Assembly: GCA_000695325.1 (NCBI GenBank)
Contig: AVPN01000447.1
Span: forward strand, 1 to 43,983
DNA length: 43,983 nucleotides
Direction of reading: 5' to 3'
Origin: Pleurobrachia bachei
Taxonomy: Eukaryota; Ctenophora; Tentaculata; Cydippida; Pleurobrachiidae
The translations under genes and the position numbers were made by a program. This document shows, piece after piece, positions 18,507 through 27,626 of the stretch (positions within the stretch are counted from its first letter, which is position 1; each line of letters opens with the position of its first letter). Under the pieces are notes generated by a model. That model was not told the origin of the DNA. It saw nothing but the letters and a program-made list of their open reading frames with translations, and searched no databases.

Positions 18507-19337
18507 TCACCAATGGTGACCGTGGACGTTAGGAGGCCCGGGACCAAATTGGTTGAAAGGTCCAAACGGTGGTTCAAATTGATTTGGTTGGTAAACATTT
18601 GGCTGGTGGTAGGCTAGTTGATACATTGGCTGGCCGAATGTAGGGGCTTGATGGGGAGGAGGAGGTACAGGATAGGGAAGGGGAGCAGCCAGTGGCATTG
18701 CTGGGTATCCATTACAATTCACAGGTACAGATGGCACTTCGGGGTATCCACAGCAATTTACTGGGATTTCCGGGTGTCCACAACAATTCACTGGCATTTC
18801 TGGATTATACCCACAACAATTCACAGGTATTTCCGGATTATACCCACAGCAATTCATTTCCGGGTGTGGAACTTGTAGATGTGCCGGAAGAAACACTGGG
18901 GGAATGTTCTGGACTGGTGGTGGTGCAGAGAGCAAGGGTGGAATTGAAAGGAATGATATTATCGGAGGAGGGGGCACAACGGGATCATAATATTCTGTTG
19001 TTCTAAACATCTCACTACTTCCCGGTTGTACTGTAGTCTCACTGAGTGCTGGAGTCTCACTTGGTAAAGAATGTGATCTAGAATGATTCAGGAAAAGTCC
19101 TCCTCGAGACTTAGGTCTGCTTTCATTACTCGTGAACTTCCGACGTTTTTTGTTCCCCTTCGGAGAGGGACTGTAGTACCCTGATTCGCCCGGGCTGCTG
19201 GGAAACAGCTCCTCATTGTCTGATAAGGAGTCAGTGATGGTTGGAGGTGTTGGGGATCTGGGGGACAAACTAAATCGAGAGTGGTAGAGGTCCGGGGATG
19301 GAGATCTCCATTGGGGTGGTGGGTCGCTATCTGTCAT
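18507..19337 (-). CDS. Small DLYHSRFS-box protein with NCCGY repeats, copy 1
   Basis: A 276-residue frame starting MTDSDPPPQWRSPSPDLYHS. The N-terminal box SPDLYHSRFSLSPRSPTPP is the short form of the box found in the larger RS genes at 24.6-33.1 kb. A basic KGNKKRRKF stretch (about 62-70) could be a nuclear localisation signal. The middle is Pro/Ile-rich. Then come five repeats of the type VNCCGYNPEIP (about 158-205) carrying NCC or NCN, and a Pro/Gln/Tyr-rich tail ending GPPNVHGHHW. There is no RS domain, no FWxRI box and no LTxxQ helix, so it looks like a reduced or recombined family member. A role is not known; paired cysteines could bind metal or form disulphides. Confidence 0.82.
   Translation of the reverse strand: MTDSDPPPQWRSPSPDLYHSRFSLSPRSPTPPTITDSLSDNEELFPSSPGESGYYSPSPKGNKKRRKFTSNESRPKSRGGLFLNHSRSHSLPSETPALSETTVQPGSSEMFRTTEYYDPVVPPPPIISFLSIPPLLSAPPPVQNIPPVFLPAHLQVPHPEMNCCGYNPEIPVNCCGYNPEMPVNCCGHPEIPVNCCGYPEVPSVPVNCNGYPAMPLAAPLPYPVPPPPHQAPTFGQPMYQLAYHQPNVYQPNQFEPPFGPFNQFGPGPPNVHGHHW
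18710..18865 (-). repeat. In-frame VNCCGYxPE(I/M)P repeats
   Basis: Five units of 30-36 bp contain CAACAATTCACTGG or close variants on the plus strand. Each adds one NCC (or NCN) GY motif. The homologous array in the duplicate lies at about 20930-21075. Confidence 0.8.
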
Positions 19338-19535
19338 CTCCAGCTCTCCTTACTAACATACCACACCCCCTAGATGGAGAGTCGAGAGAGGTGGAGTTAG
19401 TGGGATTATGGAAAACAGTAAATGAAGACACGGTCATAGAAACAAGCAGAACACACATAGAAAACCCTGGTAGATAAACAAAAATAAATGAAAACTGATA
19501 AAAAGGTGGTTAAATATAAAAAAATCAAACGCAGC
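19338..19535. promoter_or_regulatory. 5' flank of copy 1, conserved among DLYHSRFS-box genes
   Basis: Contains CTAACATACCACACCCCCTA close to the start codon and AATGAAGACACGG further upstream. Both recur upstream of 21552 (by duplication) and, with changes, upstream of 24603 (CTAACATACCACGCCCTAGA; AATGAAGACACGG), which is not part of the duplication. Shared promoter, 5'UTR or simple ancestry; motif function not shown. Confidence 0.45.
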
Positions 19536-19663
19536 TACAGTCGAACCCCGATTTACCGGGAGGGTAAACTTCCCCCGATATTGGAATTTAACAGTATTTG
19601 ACCACCGATTTACCGGAAAACCCCTTTCCCGGAAGCATCCTGGTAAATCAGGGTCCGACTGTA
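19536..19663. mobile_element. Pogo-like MITE, 128 bp, unit 1
   Basis: Starts TACAGTCGAACCCCGATTTA and ends TAAATCAGGGTCCGACTGTA; TA at both ends. The interior has CCGATTTACCGG and CCCCCGATATTGG. Same terminus family as the element at 607-913. Its copy at 21751-21878 came with the segmental duplication rather than by a new insertion. Confidence 0.8.
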
Positions 19664-19805
19664 TCTAACAAATCATATTTGATGTCACATGCACATACAT
19701 AAAGAATTGATTTGATTCAAGAAACAACACAATGGCATGCATTATTGAGATATTATATAAATACAAAAATGCTAACAAGTGTGAGTGAGTCAAATTGTGC
19801 GTGAG

Positions 19806-20393
19806 TCAAAGTGTGGGAACATCAAGCAAGTTTTTGATCTCCTTTGGAGTTTTGTTCGATAAAATATTCGTGACCAGACTGGAAATGGAAACCTTGAATT
19901 TTGATTCAATGCCTCGTTTCACCAATTCCAGTTGTCGTTTCTGGGCATCAGTTAGAGACTGCATCGGATCTCCATCCAAGTCTTCCTCTTCTTCCCCTGG
20001 GCTGTAGAGAGAGGAAGTTCGGGTTCTTTTACGGGGCTCGGGAGAGCGACTGTAGCTCCGCTGCCTATACGTCCTGTCTCTGCTGTTCGATCTACTGTAC
20101 CGACTCCGGATCCGCCTGTCACGGGATCGAGATCGAGATCTAGAACTGGATCTCCCACGAGATCGGGATCTCCCACGAGAACGGGATCTCCCACGTGATC
20201 TTGATCTACTGCGGGATCGTGATCTACTATACCGGGAATGGTACCTCGAATCCTCTGCAACAGTGTCATTGTTCACGGTTCGTTTTGTTCCAAGTCTGCT
20301 TTCCAGAAGTTTCCTCAGGTCCTTGGGGGCGGGGGAAGACTCCCGATCACGACTGTATAGACCTCGGACACTGTAATTTGGAAGACCAGACAT
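19806..20393 (-). pseudogene. Truncated copy of the RS/Pro gene, N-terminal half only
   Basis: 195 residues from ATG 20393 (MSGLPNYSVRGLYSRDRESS). It matches residues 1-191 of the 18182-16599 product: the SRLG box, the RS domain (two or three RS units longer) and the LTDAQ helix up to IKNLLDV. At the duplication junction the frame picks up PTL and stops at 19806, so the Pro-rich region and both later SRLG motifs are lost. The frame is open and the acceptor before the ATG (CCTTTTTACAG) is kept, so a short RS protein could still be made. Either a by-product of unequal crossing over or a new short isoform gene. Confidence 0.8.
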
Positions 20394-20712
20394 AAGCAAA
20401 ACCCTGTAAAAAGGTAAAGTTATGATTTTTGGGATTTATTTAAGAAGGGGAAAGAGAGTAAAACACAGATTAAATAAAAAATAATTCCAATTTATATTAT
20501 TGATTAGTTTAAATTAGTGTATTGATTTGTATTTTGCTCCAAAAAGCCTTGCTTAAGCGTTATTTATTAAAATCGTATCACAGATAACAGTACGAAAATA
20601 AATATAAAAATAACTCTTATCTAAAAATGAAATAATAATCATTCTTGCAAATTAACAAGGTTCATTCAGATACCCCAATAACAAATATATAATATGATGT
20701 TCATTAGATACT

Positions 20713-21552
20713 TCACCAATGGTGACCGTGGACGTTCGGAGGAGGCCCGGGACCAAATTGGTTGGAAGGTACACACGGTCGTTCAAATTGATTTAGTTGA
20801 TAGACATTTGGCTGGTAGGCTGGGTGGTGATACATTGGCTGAGTGTGACCGAATGTAGGGGCATGAGAAGGAGGAGCGGGTACAGGATAGGGAAGCGGAG
20901 CAGTCAGAGGCAATGCTGGGTAGCCATTACAATTCACAGGTACAGATGGCATTTCAGGATATCCGCAACAATTTACTGGGATTTCCGGGTGTCCACAACA
21001 ATTCACTGGCATTTCTGGATTATACCCACAACAATTCACAGGTATTTCCGGATTATACCCACAGCAATTCATTTCCGGGTGTGGAACTTGTAGATGTGCC
21101 GGAAGAAACACTGGGGGAATGTTCTGGACTGGTGGTGGTGCAGAGAGCAAGGGTGGAATTGAAAGGAATGATATTATCGGAGGAGGGGGCACAACGGGAT
21201 CATAATATTCTGTTGTTCTAAACATCTCACTACTTCCCGGTTGTACTGTAGTCTCACTGAGTGCTGGAGTCTCACTTGGTAAAGAATGTGATCTAGAATG
21301 ATTCAGGAAAAGTCCTCCTCGAGACTTAGGTCTGCTTTCATTACTCGTGAACTTCCGACGTTTTTTGTTCCCCTTCGGAGAGGGACTGTAGTACCCTGAT
21401 TCGCCCGGGCTGCTGGGAAACAGCTCCTCATTGTCTGATAAGGAGTCAGTGATGGTTGGAGGTGTTGGGGATCTGGGGGACAAACTAAATCGAGAGTGGT
21501 ATAGGTCCGGGGATGTTGATCTCCATTGGGGTGGTGGGTCGCTATCTGTCAT
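20713..21552 (-). CDS. Small DLYHSRFS-box protein with NCCGY repeats, copy 2
   Basis: 279 residues, duplicate of 19337-18507. Residues 1 to about 195 differ from copy 1 at very few positions (WRSTSPDLYHS against WRSPSPDLYHS), while the last 80 residues carry many substitutions and small indels (QPMYHHPAYQPNVYQLNQFE against QPMYQLAYHQPNVYQPNQFE). The same DLYHSRFS box, basic patch and NCCGY repeats are present. The frame is intact through the divergent part, so the changes have kept coding potential. Confidence 0.82.
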   Translation of the reverse strand: MTDSDPPPQWRSTSPDLYHSRFSLSPRSPTPPTITDSLSDNEELFPSSPGESGYYSPSPKGNKKRRKFTSNESRPKSRGGLFLNHSRSHSLPSETPALSETTVQPGSSEMFRTTEYYDPVVPPPPIISFLSIPPLLSAPPPVQNIPPVFLPAHLQVPHPEMNCCGYNPEIPVNCCGYNPEMPVNCCGHPEIPVNCCGYPEMPSVPVNCNGYPALPLTAPLPYPVPAPPSHAPTFGHTQPMYHHPAYQPNVYQLNQFERPCVPSNQFGPGPPPNVHGHHW

Positions 21553-22063
21553 CTCCAGCTCTCCTTACTAACATACCACACCCCCTAGATGGAGAGTCGA
21601 GAGAGGTGGAGTTAGTGGGATTATGGAAAACAGTAAATGAAGACACGGTCATAGAAACAAGCAGAACACACATAGAAAACCCTGGTAGATAAACAAAAAT
21701 AAATGAAAACTGATAAAAAGGTGGTTAAATATAAAAAAATCAAACGCAGCTACAGTCGAACCCCGATTTACCGGGAGGGTAAACTTCCCCCGATATTGGA
21801 ATTTAACAGTATTTGACCACCGATTTACCGGAAAACCCCTTTCCCGGAAGCATCCTGGTAAATCAGGGTCCGACTGTATCTAACAAATCATATTTGATGT
21901 CACATGCACATACATAAAGAATTGATTTGATTCAAGAAACAACACAATGGCATGCATTATTGAGATATTATATAAATACAAAAATGCTAACAAGTGTGAC
22001 TGAGTCAAATTGTGCGTGAGTCAAAGTGTGGGACGTTCGTGAGTGGGGGTAAAAGTAATTGTT
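21553..22063. other. Spacer with duplicated 5' flank and MITE
   Basis: Near copy of 19338-19818 through to about 22033, including CTAACATACCACACCCCCTA and the pogo-like MITE (listed separately). The last 30 bases are outside the duplication. No gene is seen. Confidence 0.55.
21751..21878. mobile_element. Pogo-like MITE, 128 bp, unit 2
   Basis: Copy of the 19536-19663 element inside the second unit of the tandem duplication; same ends, no sequence difference noticed. Its presence in both units dates the insertion before the duplication. Confidence 0.8.
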
Positions 22064-24603
22064 TCATAGATTCTTATTAATTACTCGAAAACTACTAATC
22101 AGTTCATGTAAATATAATCTCTGGTGATGCTCCGCCCCTCCACGGGTACTATAAAAATATTGGTTTTTCCGCATCCACTGCTCTTTGAGCTTGTGAAATG
22201 AATCTTTCTGCCTCTGCGTGAGCCCTGACAGATCGTAGCATGGATTAAAAAGAGTCTGAGGCATTTTCCCATTTTGACGATTATTAATACGAAAACCATT
22301 GAGAAAAGTCGTAAGCTTATTCATGGCGATATTTGGCCGAATTAGGATGGTTAGCAATTAGTTTCGCTCGAAAACGTCCGAAAGATACCAATTGGTTCTT
22401 TGTAAGCCCCGAGGTATCATAATGATAATGGGGCTCATCCGATACAGTTGAACTTGTTGAGCTGGAGGTTGTCTTTGCTGCTTCCAACGGTGTGGTAGAA
22501 GGCGGATAAGGCGTTTTAGGGCTAATTGCAGAAGGATTAGTAGAAACAGTTTTAGTTTTAAATGGAACAGCTGTAATTGCGGAAGCAGGGGTAGCCACAG
22601 AAGGAGGAACAATAGTAGTAGTAGAAGGAATGGATGTAATTGTAGAAGGAGCAGATGCAACTGAAGATGGAGCAGATTTAGTAGCTGTTTGGTCTGATGA
22701 AGGTCGGGATACCACGGGATGAGACGTCCTCACTTGATCCGATGTTGGTACCGCCGAGGGGAGAGGACGTCTCATGGATGGTGGTGGAAGATATACCTTT
22801 TGAAAGGGATCGTGTCTAGGTCTTGTAGGATTGAAGGTAACAGGTGAAATAGGTCTGCTGCCAAAGTATGATTGTTGGAGAGCCTGTTGTTCCAACATCA
22901 TGAGAGATAGTAAGCGAGTAGCTGGGACTTGGGATGAAAAGAGAGCGTTTGCAAATGGAACAGCTGATGCCGAATGAGGATACCGCATGACTTGGTTAAC
23001 AAAGGGGCCACGAAGATACGGAACCATATTTACTGGGGTTACAGGGGCACCGTGTGGATGGTTCATAATATGCCCCATCATTGAAGGACGTGATGATGGA
23101 ACCACTGAAGGTGGCACTGGCTGAAAAGAGTTTACCGGATGGTCGCCAAGTCCCGTCATTGAAGGACCAGGCGCAGTCAGTCGCACGCTAGCTGTTGGAA
23201 TTGTCTGGCTGCCAGCTAATGGAACCTGGTACTCTGGTGCAGGAGCATTATTCACCATGCGTTCTGGTAGAGGAACATTATTCATATGAACAGAAGGTGA
23301 TGTCGTCTGCGATACAGGCAGGGCAGTTGTATGACCAAGCGGAACCATTGAAGGTGGCCGAATTGAGTGGACTGACTGGTTGACATGTCCAATCATTGGA
23401 GGTCTCGGCAATGGAACTATTGCGGGTGATGCAGACGGAACAAATTGGGTTGGCAGGTTGTCCGTCATTGAAGGAACTGTCGTTTCAATGCAAGGCTTTT
23501 GAACAGCTCTGAAAGTTGACGCCTGACAAACGGCCGGTAAAACCAGACCTTGTTGTGAGGCTCCATGGGGCTTCTGCTGGACTCCTTTTGACACATTGCC
23601 CTGCTGAACATCGTATGTCGGTTGAGCTACAGGAGATTTCTGTAATGAGCTTGTTAGTTGGCCTTCCGTAGGGCCAGCAGAAGATTTCAGAACAGAATAT
23701 GTTGTCAGCTGCTCATACTTAGGATTCACGGAAGTCCTTTGAACACTAGGAGATTTCTTGATAGAGCTTTTTGATTGTTTTGTTACAGGGTTCACGGGAG
23801 TAATCTGTAGGGGGCTAGTCGGTTCGGGCTTCACATGCTTCGCCTTGATCCGGTCCCAGAATTCGTTCGGCGAACTTGATCGTCTCCGTCGAGACCTTGA
23901 TCGACTTTGTCGAGTCCTCGAACAACGGCGTCGAGATCTCGAACGACGTCGTCGAGTCCTCGAACGTCGTCGTCGAGTCCTCGAACGATGCGACCTGGAC
24001 GGGTAATCGCGGGACCTGGATCTCCTTTGGCTACTCCTCGCTCGAGACCTTTTTGGAGATCGAGTAGATGTCTCTCCCGGTGAGGATCCTGATGTGAGTT
24101 TAGAGAAACTGGGCGAAGACTCGGAGGTAGAGTTCTTTGTGGAGCTGGGCTGGATAGGGGAGGGAGATGGTGTGCGAGTAGGGGAGACTGGAGGCCCGGA
24201 TTTTGAAACTTTTGGTCGAGGTGGGGATTTGGCAGCTGCATTAGTTGAAGGTTCCCTCGATCGTGGAGAGGGTGGTTTGATTGGAGAAAACTTCCGCGAC
24301 ACTTTCAAATTTCGAACTCTATATCAAAACTGGAGTTCCGGATTTTGAAAATTTTGGACGAGTTAGGGATTGCTCTCTGGCCGCTGTTTCAGTATCGCTA
24401 AACTTTCGACCAGCTAGGCTAGGTGATCTGCTGCCTACTGATCGGGAGGGAGAGGATGATGGTGAAGGAGTCAAAGTTCTGATTGAGTCTGATTCTGGTG
24501 ACATACTGAACCGAGAATGGTAGAGATCTGGAGCTGGACGGGCAGCAATGGCTTTGATGCGTTCTGACAATGATCTATCATCTTTAGTCCTCCTAACTAA
24601 CAT
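22064..24603 (-). pseudogene. Full-architecture RS-family gene with two frame breaks
   Basis: Three consecutive open segments match one paralogue end to end. 24603-24319 has LSERIKAIAARPAPDLYHSR and the SPESDSIRTLTPSPSSSPSR box. 24308-22317 has LKVSRKFSPIKPPSPRSREP, an RS domain, NEFWDRIKAKH, a long Ser/Thr/Pro/Val-rich region and the first LTKNQ helix. 22357-22064 has LNGFRINNRQNGKM and GLTQRQKDSFHKLKEQWM. Breaks lie near 24310-24320 (TGA/TAG) and near 22325-22345, where the paralogue at 25059-27066 aligns through in a different frame. Part of the segment before break 1 (TRPKFSKSGTPV) resembles PRPKVSKSGPPV just after it, suggesting a small internal rearrangement. Young pseudogene, or sequence errors in an active gene. 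Confidence 0.7.
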
Positions 24604-25058
24604 ACCACGCCCTAGATGAAAAGATATGGAGAAAGTTAGTTATATACAATATCTTTTTTGCGTTAGGTATACCGCTCGCCAGCGTCAGGTAAAGTTCAAC
24701 TTTTATCTGACCCTGACGTTTCTGTGGCGGTATACAAAACTTAATACATATTATTAATATTGGACACAAGAAATGAAGACACGGTAATAGTAATTAATTG
24801 CAAATATAAATATAAGTACATCACTGCAAAACGTCCGATAAAAATATGGGCTATAACTAAAATAAGTCGATGAAAGGTAATGATATTGTTAAAAATCCCA
24901 TTCGATGTTCATGTACATTGATTTGATTGAATTGTTTGAATTGATTTAAATCAAGAATACAAAGTTGACTAAATATTCAGTACAAAATAAATATAAAAAT
25001 ATCTAGTAAAAAATACTGAGAAGAGTGCCTCAAAACTAAAAAACGAAGACCAAAGGAA
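24604..25058. other. Spacer with 5' flank motif and hairpin
   Basis: Holds CTAACATACCACGCCCTAGA next to the 24603 start and AATGAAGACACGG, as in the flank of the NCCGY genes. A 69-bp hairpin is listed separately. The remainder is AT-rich with no frame of note. Confidence 0.5.
24667..24735. repeat. Short imperfect hairpin with GTATACCGC ends
   Basis: GTATACCGC (24667-24675) pairs with GCGGTATAC (24727-24735), and CGTCAG (24683-24688) with CTGACG (24713-24718), around an AT-rich loop. Possible tiny MITE or structured RNA. Confidence 0.5.
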
Positions 25059-27066
25059 TCAATGCTTCACAGATTTCTTATTCATTTCCAAGTTTTTTCG
25101 AAAACCTCTAATCAGTGTTTGTAAATATGATTTTTGGGCATCCACTGCAATTTTATGGCTACCATAATGGTGACGATTTTTCTCCATCCACTGCTCTTTT
25201 AACTTGTGAAATGAATCTTTCTGCCTCTTGGTGAGTCCTATCAGATCATAAGATGGTTCAACAAAAGCCTTGTGCTTTTTCTCACTTTTACGATTCTGAA
25301 TGCGAAACTCATTGAGACGAATCATAAGCTTTTTATGTCCAAATTCGGGCCTATGAGCATATACAAGTTTTATTCGCGTTCGAAGAAGTTCAAAAGATTC
25401 TAATTGATTCTTTGTAAGTCCCGAGGTATCATAATATGGCTGAACTGGTAAAGTTGAACTTGTTGAGCTGGAAGTTGTTGCTGTAATAGGAGTAGAAACA
25501 GTTTTAGTTTTAAATGGAACAGCTGTAATAACAGAAGGAGGGGTAACCGCAGTAGAAGGAATGCTGTTAGCAGTAGAAGGAACAGAGTTAGCAGTAGAAG
25601 GAACAGAGGTAGCAGTAGAAGGAACAGAGTTAGCAGTAGAAGGAAAAGTTGAAGCAGCAGAAGGAGTAGTGACCTCCGTATGCTTTTGGACAGTATAACT
25701 TGAAGGTTTTCCCGTCATAAGATTTATTGGAGTAGTAGGATATCCTGTCATAAGGTTCGTGGGAATTCCCTGAACAGTATTTTGTGTATGACTAGTCGGT
25801 TCGTCCTTCACTTTGGAATTTTCAAGTTTCATCTCTGCAGCAAGGGCCAATAATGTTCTCCTCTGTTCTTTAGTGATAATGTCACGATTATCTGCTCCCC
25901 TATTTTTTTTCTCCATTTTAGCTTCAACAAATCGCAATTTTTCTTGCTGAGCCCCATCTAAAGAACTGAAACCTTGGAATTCCAACTCGATAAAAGATCG
26001 TTTAGTGTTTCTCGCAGGCTCCTTTCCTTTCGATGAAATAAAATGTTTCGCCTTGATCCGCTCCCAGAAGTCATCCGTCGAGCTTGTTTTTCTCCGTCGA
26101 GACCTTGATCGACTCCGGCGATTCCTTGAACGACTCCGGCGATTCCTTGAACAGACTTCGCCGAGACCTTGAACTACACCGACGAGTCCTCGAACGAAGT
26201 CTTGAGCATCGTCTAGGCGACCTCGACCGGCGATTCTGAGACCTGGAACGCCGTCTTGAAGTGAGTCTAGGAGACCTTGAACGGAATCTTGAGTTTCTTC
26301 TAGGAGACCTCGACATACGATTTGGAGACCTGGACCTCCCTGAACTACTTCTCGTTCTTGACCTTTTTGGAGATCGAGTAGATGTTTCTTCCGGTGACGA
26401 TCCTGATGTGAGTTTAGATCTTGAGGAACTGGGCGAAGACCCGGAAGTATGGTTCTTCTTGGAGCTGGGCAGGAGAGGAGAGGGAGATGGTGTACGAGTA
26501 GGGGAGACTGGAGGAGGGGATTTGGCCTCTGTTTTAGTTGAAGGTTCCCTCGATTGTGGAGAGGGTGCTCTGATAGGAGAACACTTCCGTGACACTTTCA
26601 AAGTTCGAATCCTAGAAGAAATTGCTTTAGGTGGCATCTTAGATAGAACTGGATCAGAGGCTTGGGGAGCCCTAATCGGAGAACGCTTTTTCAATGCGTT
26701 TCGAGTTGAAATATTGTCACCCAAATCCTCTGGTTGGGGCATTGGTCGAGCCTCAACATTGACAGAGTAAGCCATCATGTTCATCGGCTGTCGGACCTTC
26801 TCAACGACTCCCAAATCATAGGATGGACCCGTCACTCTAGTCCTTTTAGCCTTCCGGGTCGGAGAGGAAGGTCTGCTGTAACGAAACTTCCTACCCGCTG
26901 GGCTGGGTGATCTGCTACCTACTGATCGGGATGGCGAAGATGGTGGTGAAGGAGTCAAAGTTCGGATTGAGTCTGATTCTGGGGACATACTGAACCGAGA
27001 ATGGTAAAGATCTGGAGCTGGTCGGGCAGCGATGGCTTTGATGCGTTCTGACAAACTATTGGCCAC
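25059..27066 (-). pseudogene. RS-family gene with one-base insertion in the RS domain
   Basis: Two open segments form one paralogue. 27066-26071 gives LSERIKAIAARPAPDLYHSR, SPESDSIRTLTPSPPSSPSR, RQPMNMMAYSV and an RS domain. Near 26153 an extra T (AGTCTGTTCAAGG where the repeat has AGTCGTTCAAGG) shifts RS coding into FKESPESFKESPES and a stop at 26071. The other frame carries the RS domain on into DDFWERIKAKHFI, the helices GFSSLDGAQQEKLRFVEAKM and ITKEQRRTLLALAAEMKLEN, PTNLMTGYPTTPINLMTGKP, alternating SVPSTAN repeats, and C-terminal GLTKNQLESFELLR and GLTKRQKDSFHKLKEQWM. No ATG is in frame at the 5' end; CCCTCCCTCAG about 45 bases upstream suggests the start is in an earlier exon. Confidence 0.72.
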
Positions 27067-27626
27067 GTTTGTTTCTTCATTTTTAGGAAATCTAAATCTG
27101 AGGGAGGGAATGGGTTTAAATAGGGAATTGGAAGTTAGTGAGCAGGTAAAATCGAGTATTCAAAGAAACGATTTCGGAATAAAAACATGTCTGTAAAAAT
27201 AATTTTAATAGCTCCTTCCGGTTTCAATCAAAATGGACAATAGAATTTGAAATAGTTCTTAATTACATTTTCTTTTGATAATTTTGATAGAAGCCGGAAG
27301 GAGCTATCAATTCTAGAGATCTACAGACAACAATCATGCGGCTCATAAAAATTATTCAATTAAATGACATGGATCTTGTCGAAAATAACAAAAATACACA
27401 AGTAAATCATACAAACAACCTACATAAGAATTAAAAACAAATAAATTAATCAAGCAACCCACAAAAACATACAATTCATACAAATAATCCACATAAAAAT
27501 ATGATATTCAAACACGGAAAAACATAAAATAATTTATCATGCAACATTTAAAATTAATAATTCTGAACCACAACGCATAGGAATTAGCTGCTTACTTTAC
27601 AATACTTAATTACATATTACTTCTTC
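27067..27626. other. AT-rich spacer with a 100-bp inverted repeat
   Basis: Contains the likely acceptor CCCTCCCTCAG for the 27066 gene and an inverted repeat (27208-27307). 27310-27626 is very AT-rich with short repeats of the type ACATACAAA/CATAAAAAT and would include the 3'UTR of the 30200-27627 gene. No gene is seen. Confidence 0.5.
27208..27307. repeat. 100-bp inverted repeat, 27-bp arms
   Basis: Left arm ATAGCTCCTTCCGG then TTTCAATCAAAAT (27208-27234); right arm ATTTTGATAGAAG then CCGGAAGGAGCTAT (27281-27307). The arms differ at two positions; the loop is about 46 bases. Could be a small MITE or a transcribed hairpin. Confidence 0.75.

Larger units (their letters stand above)
17614..22033. 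repeat. 2.2 kb tandem segmental duplication
   Basis: Unit 1 (17614-19818) and unit 2 (19819-22033) start with ACATCAAGCAAGTTTTTGAT and end with GTGTGGGA. Each carries the 5' half of the RS/Pro gene, the whole NCCGY-repeat gene and a pogo-like MITE. Intergenic parts (for example 18290-18520 against 20500-20726) read as identical or nearly so, but the C-terminal coding segment of the NCCGY gene differs at many positions. Confidence 0.92.
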
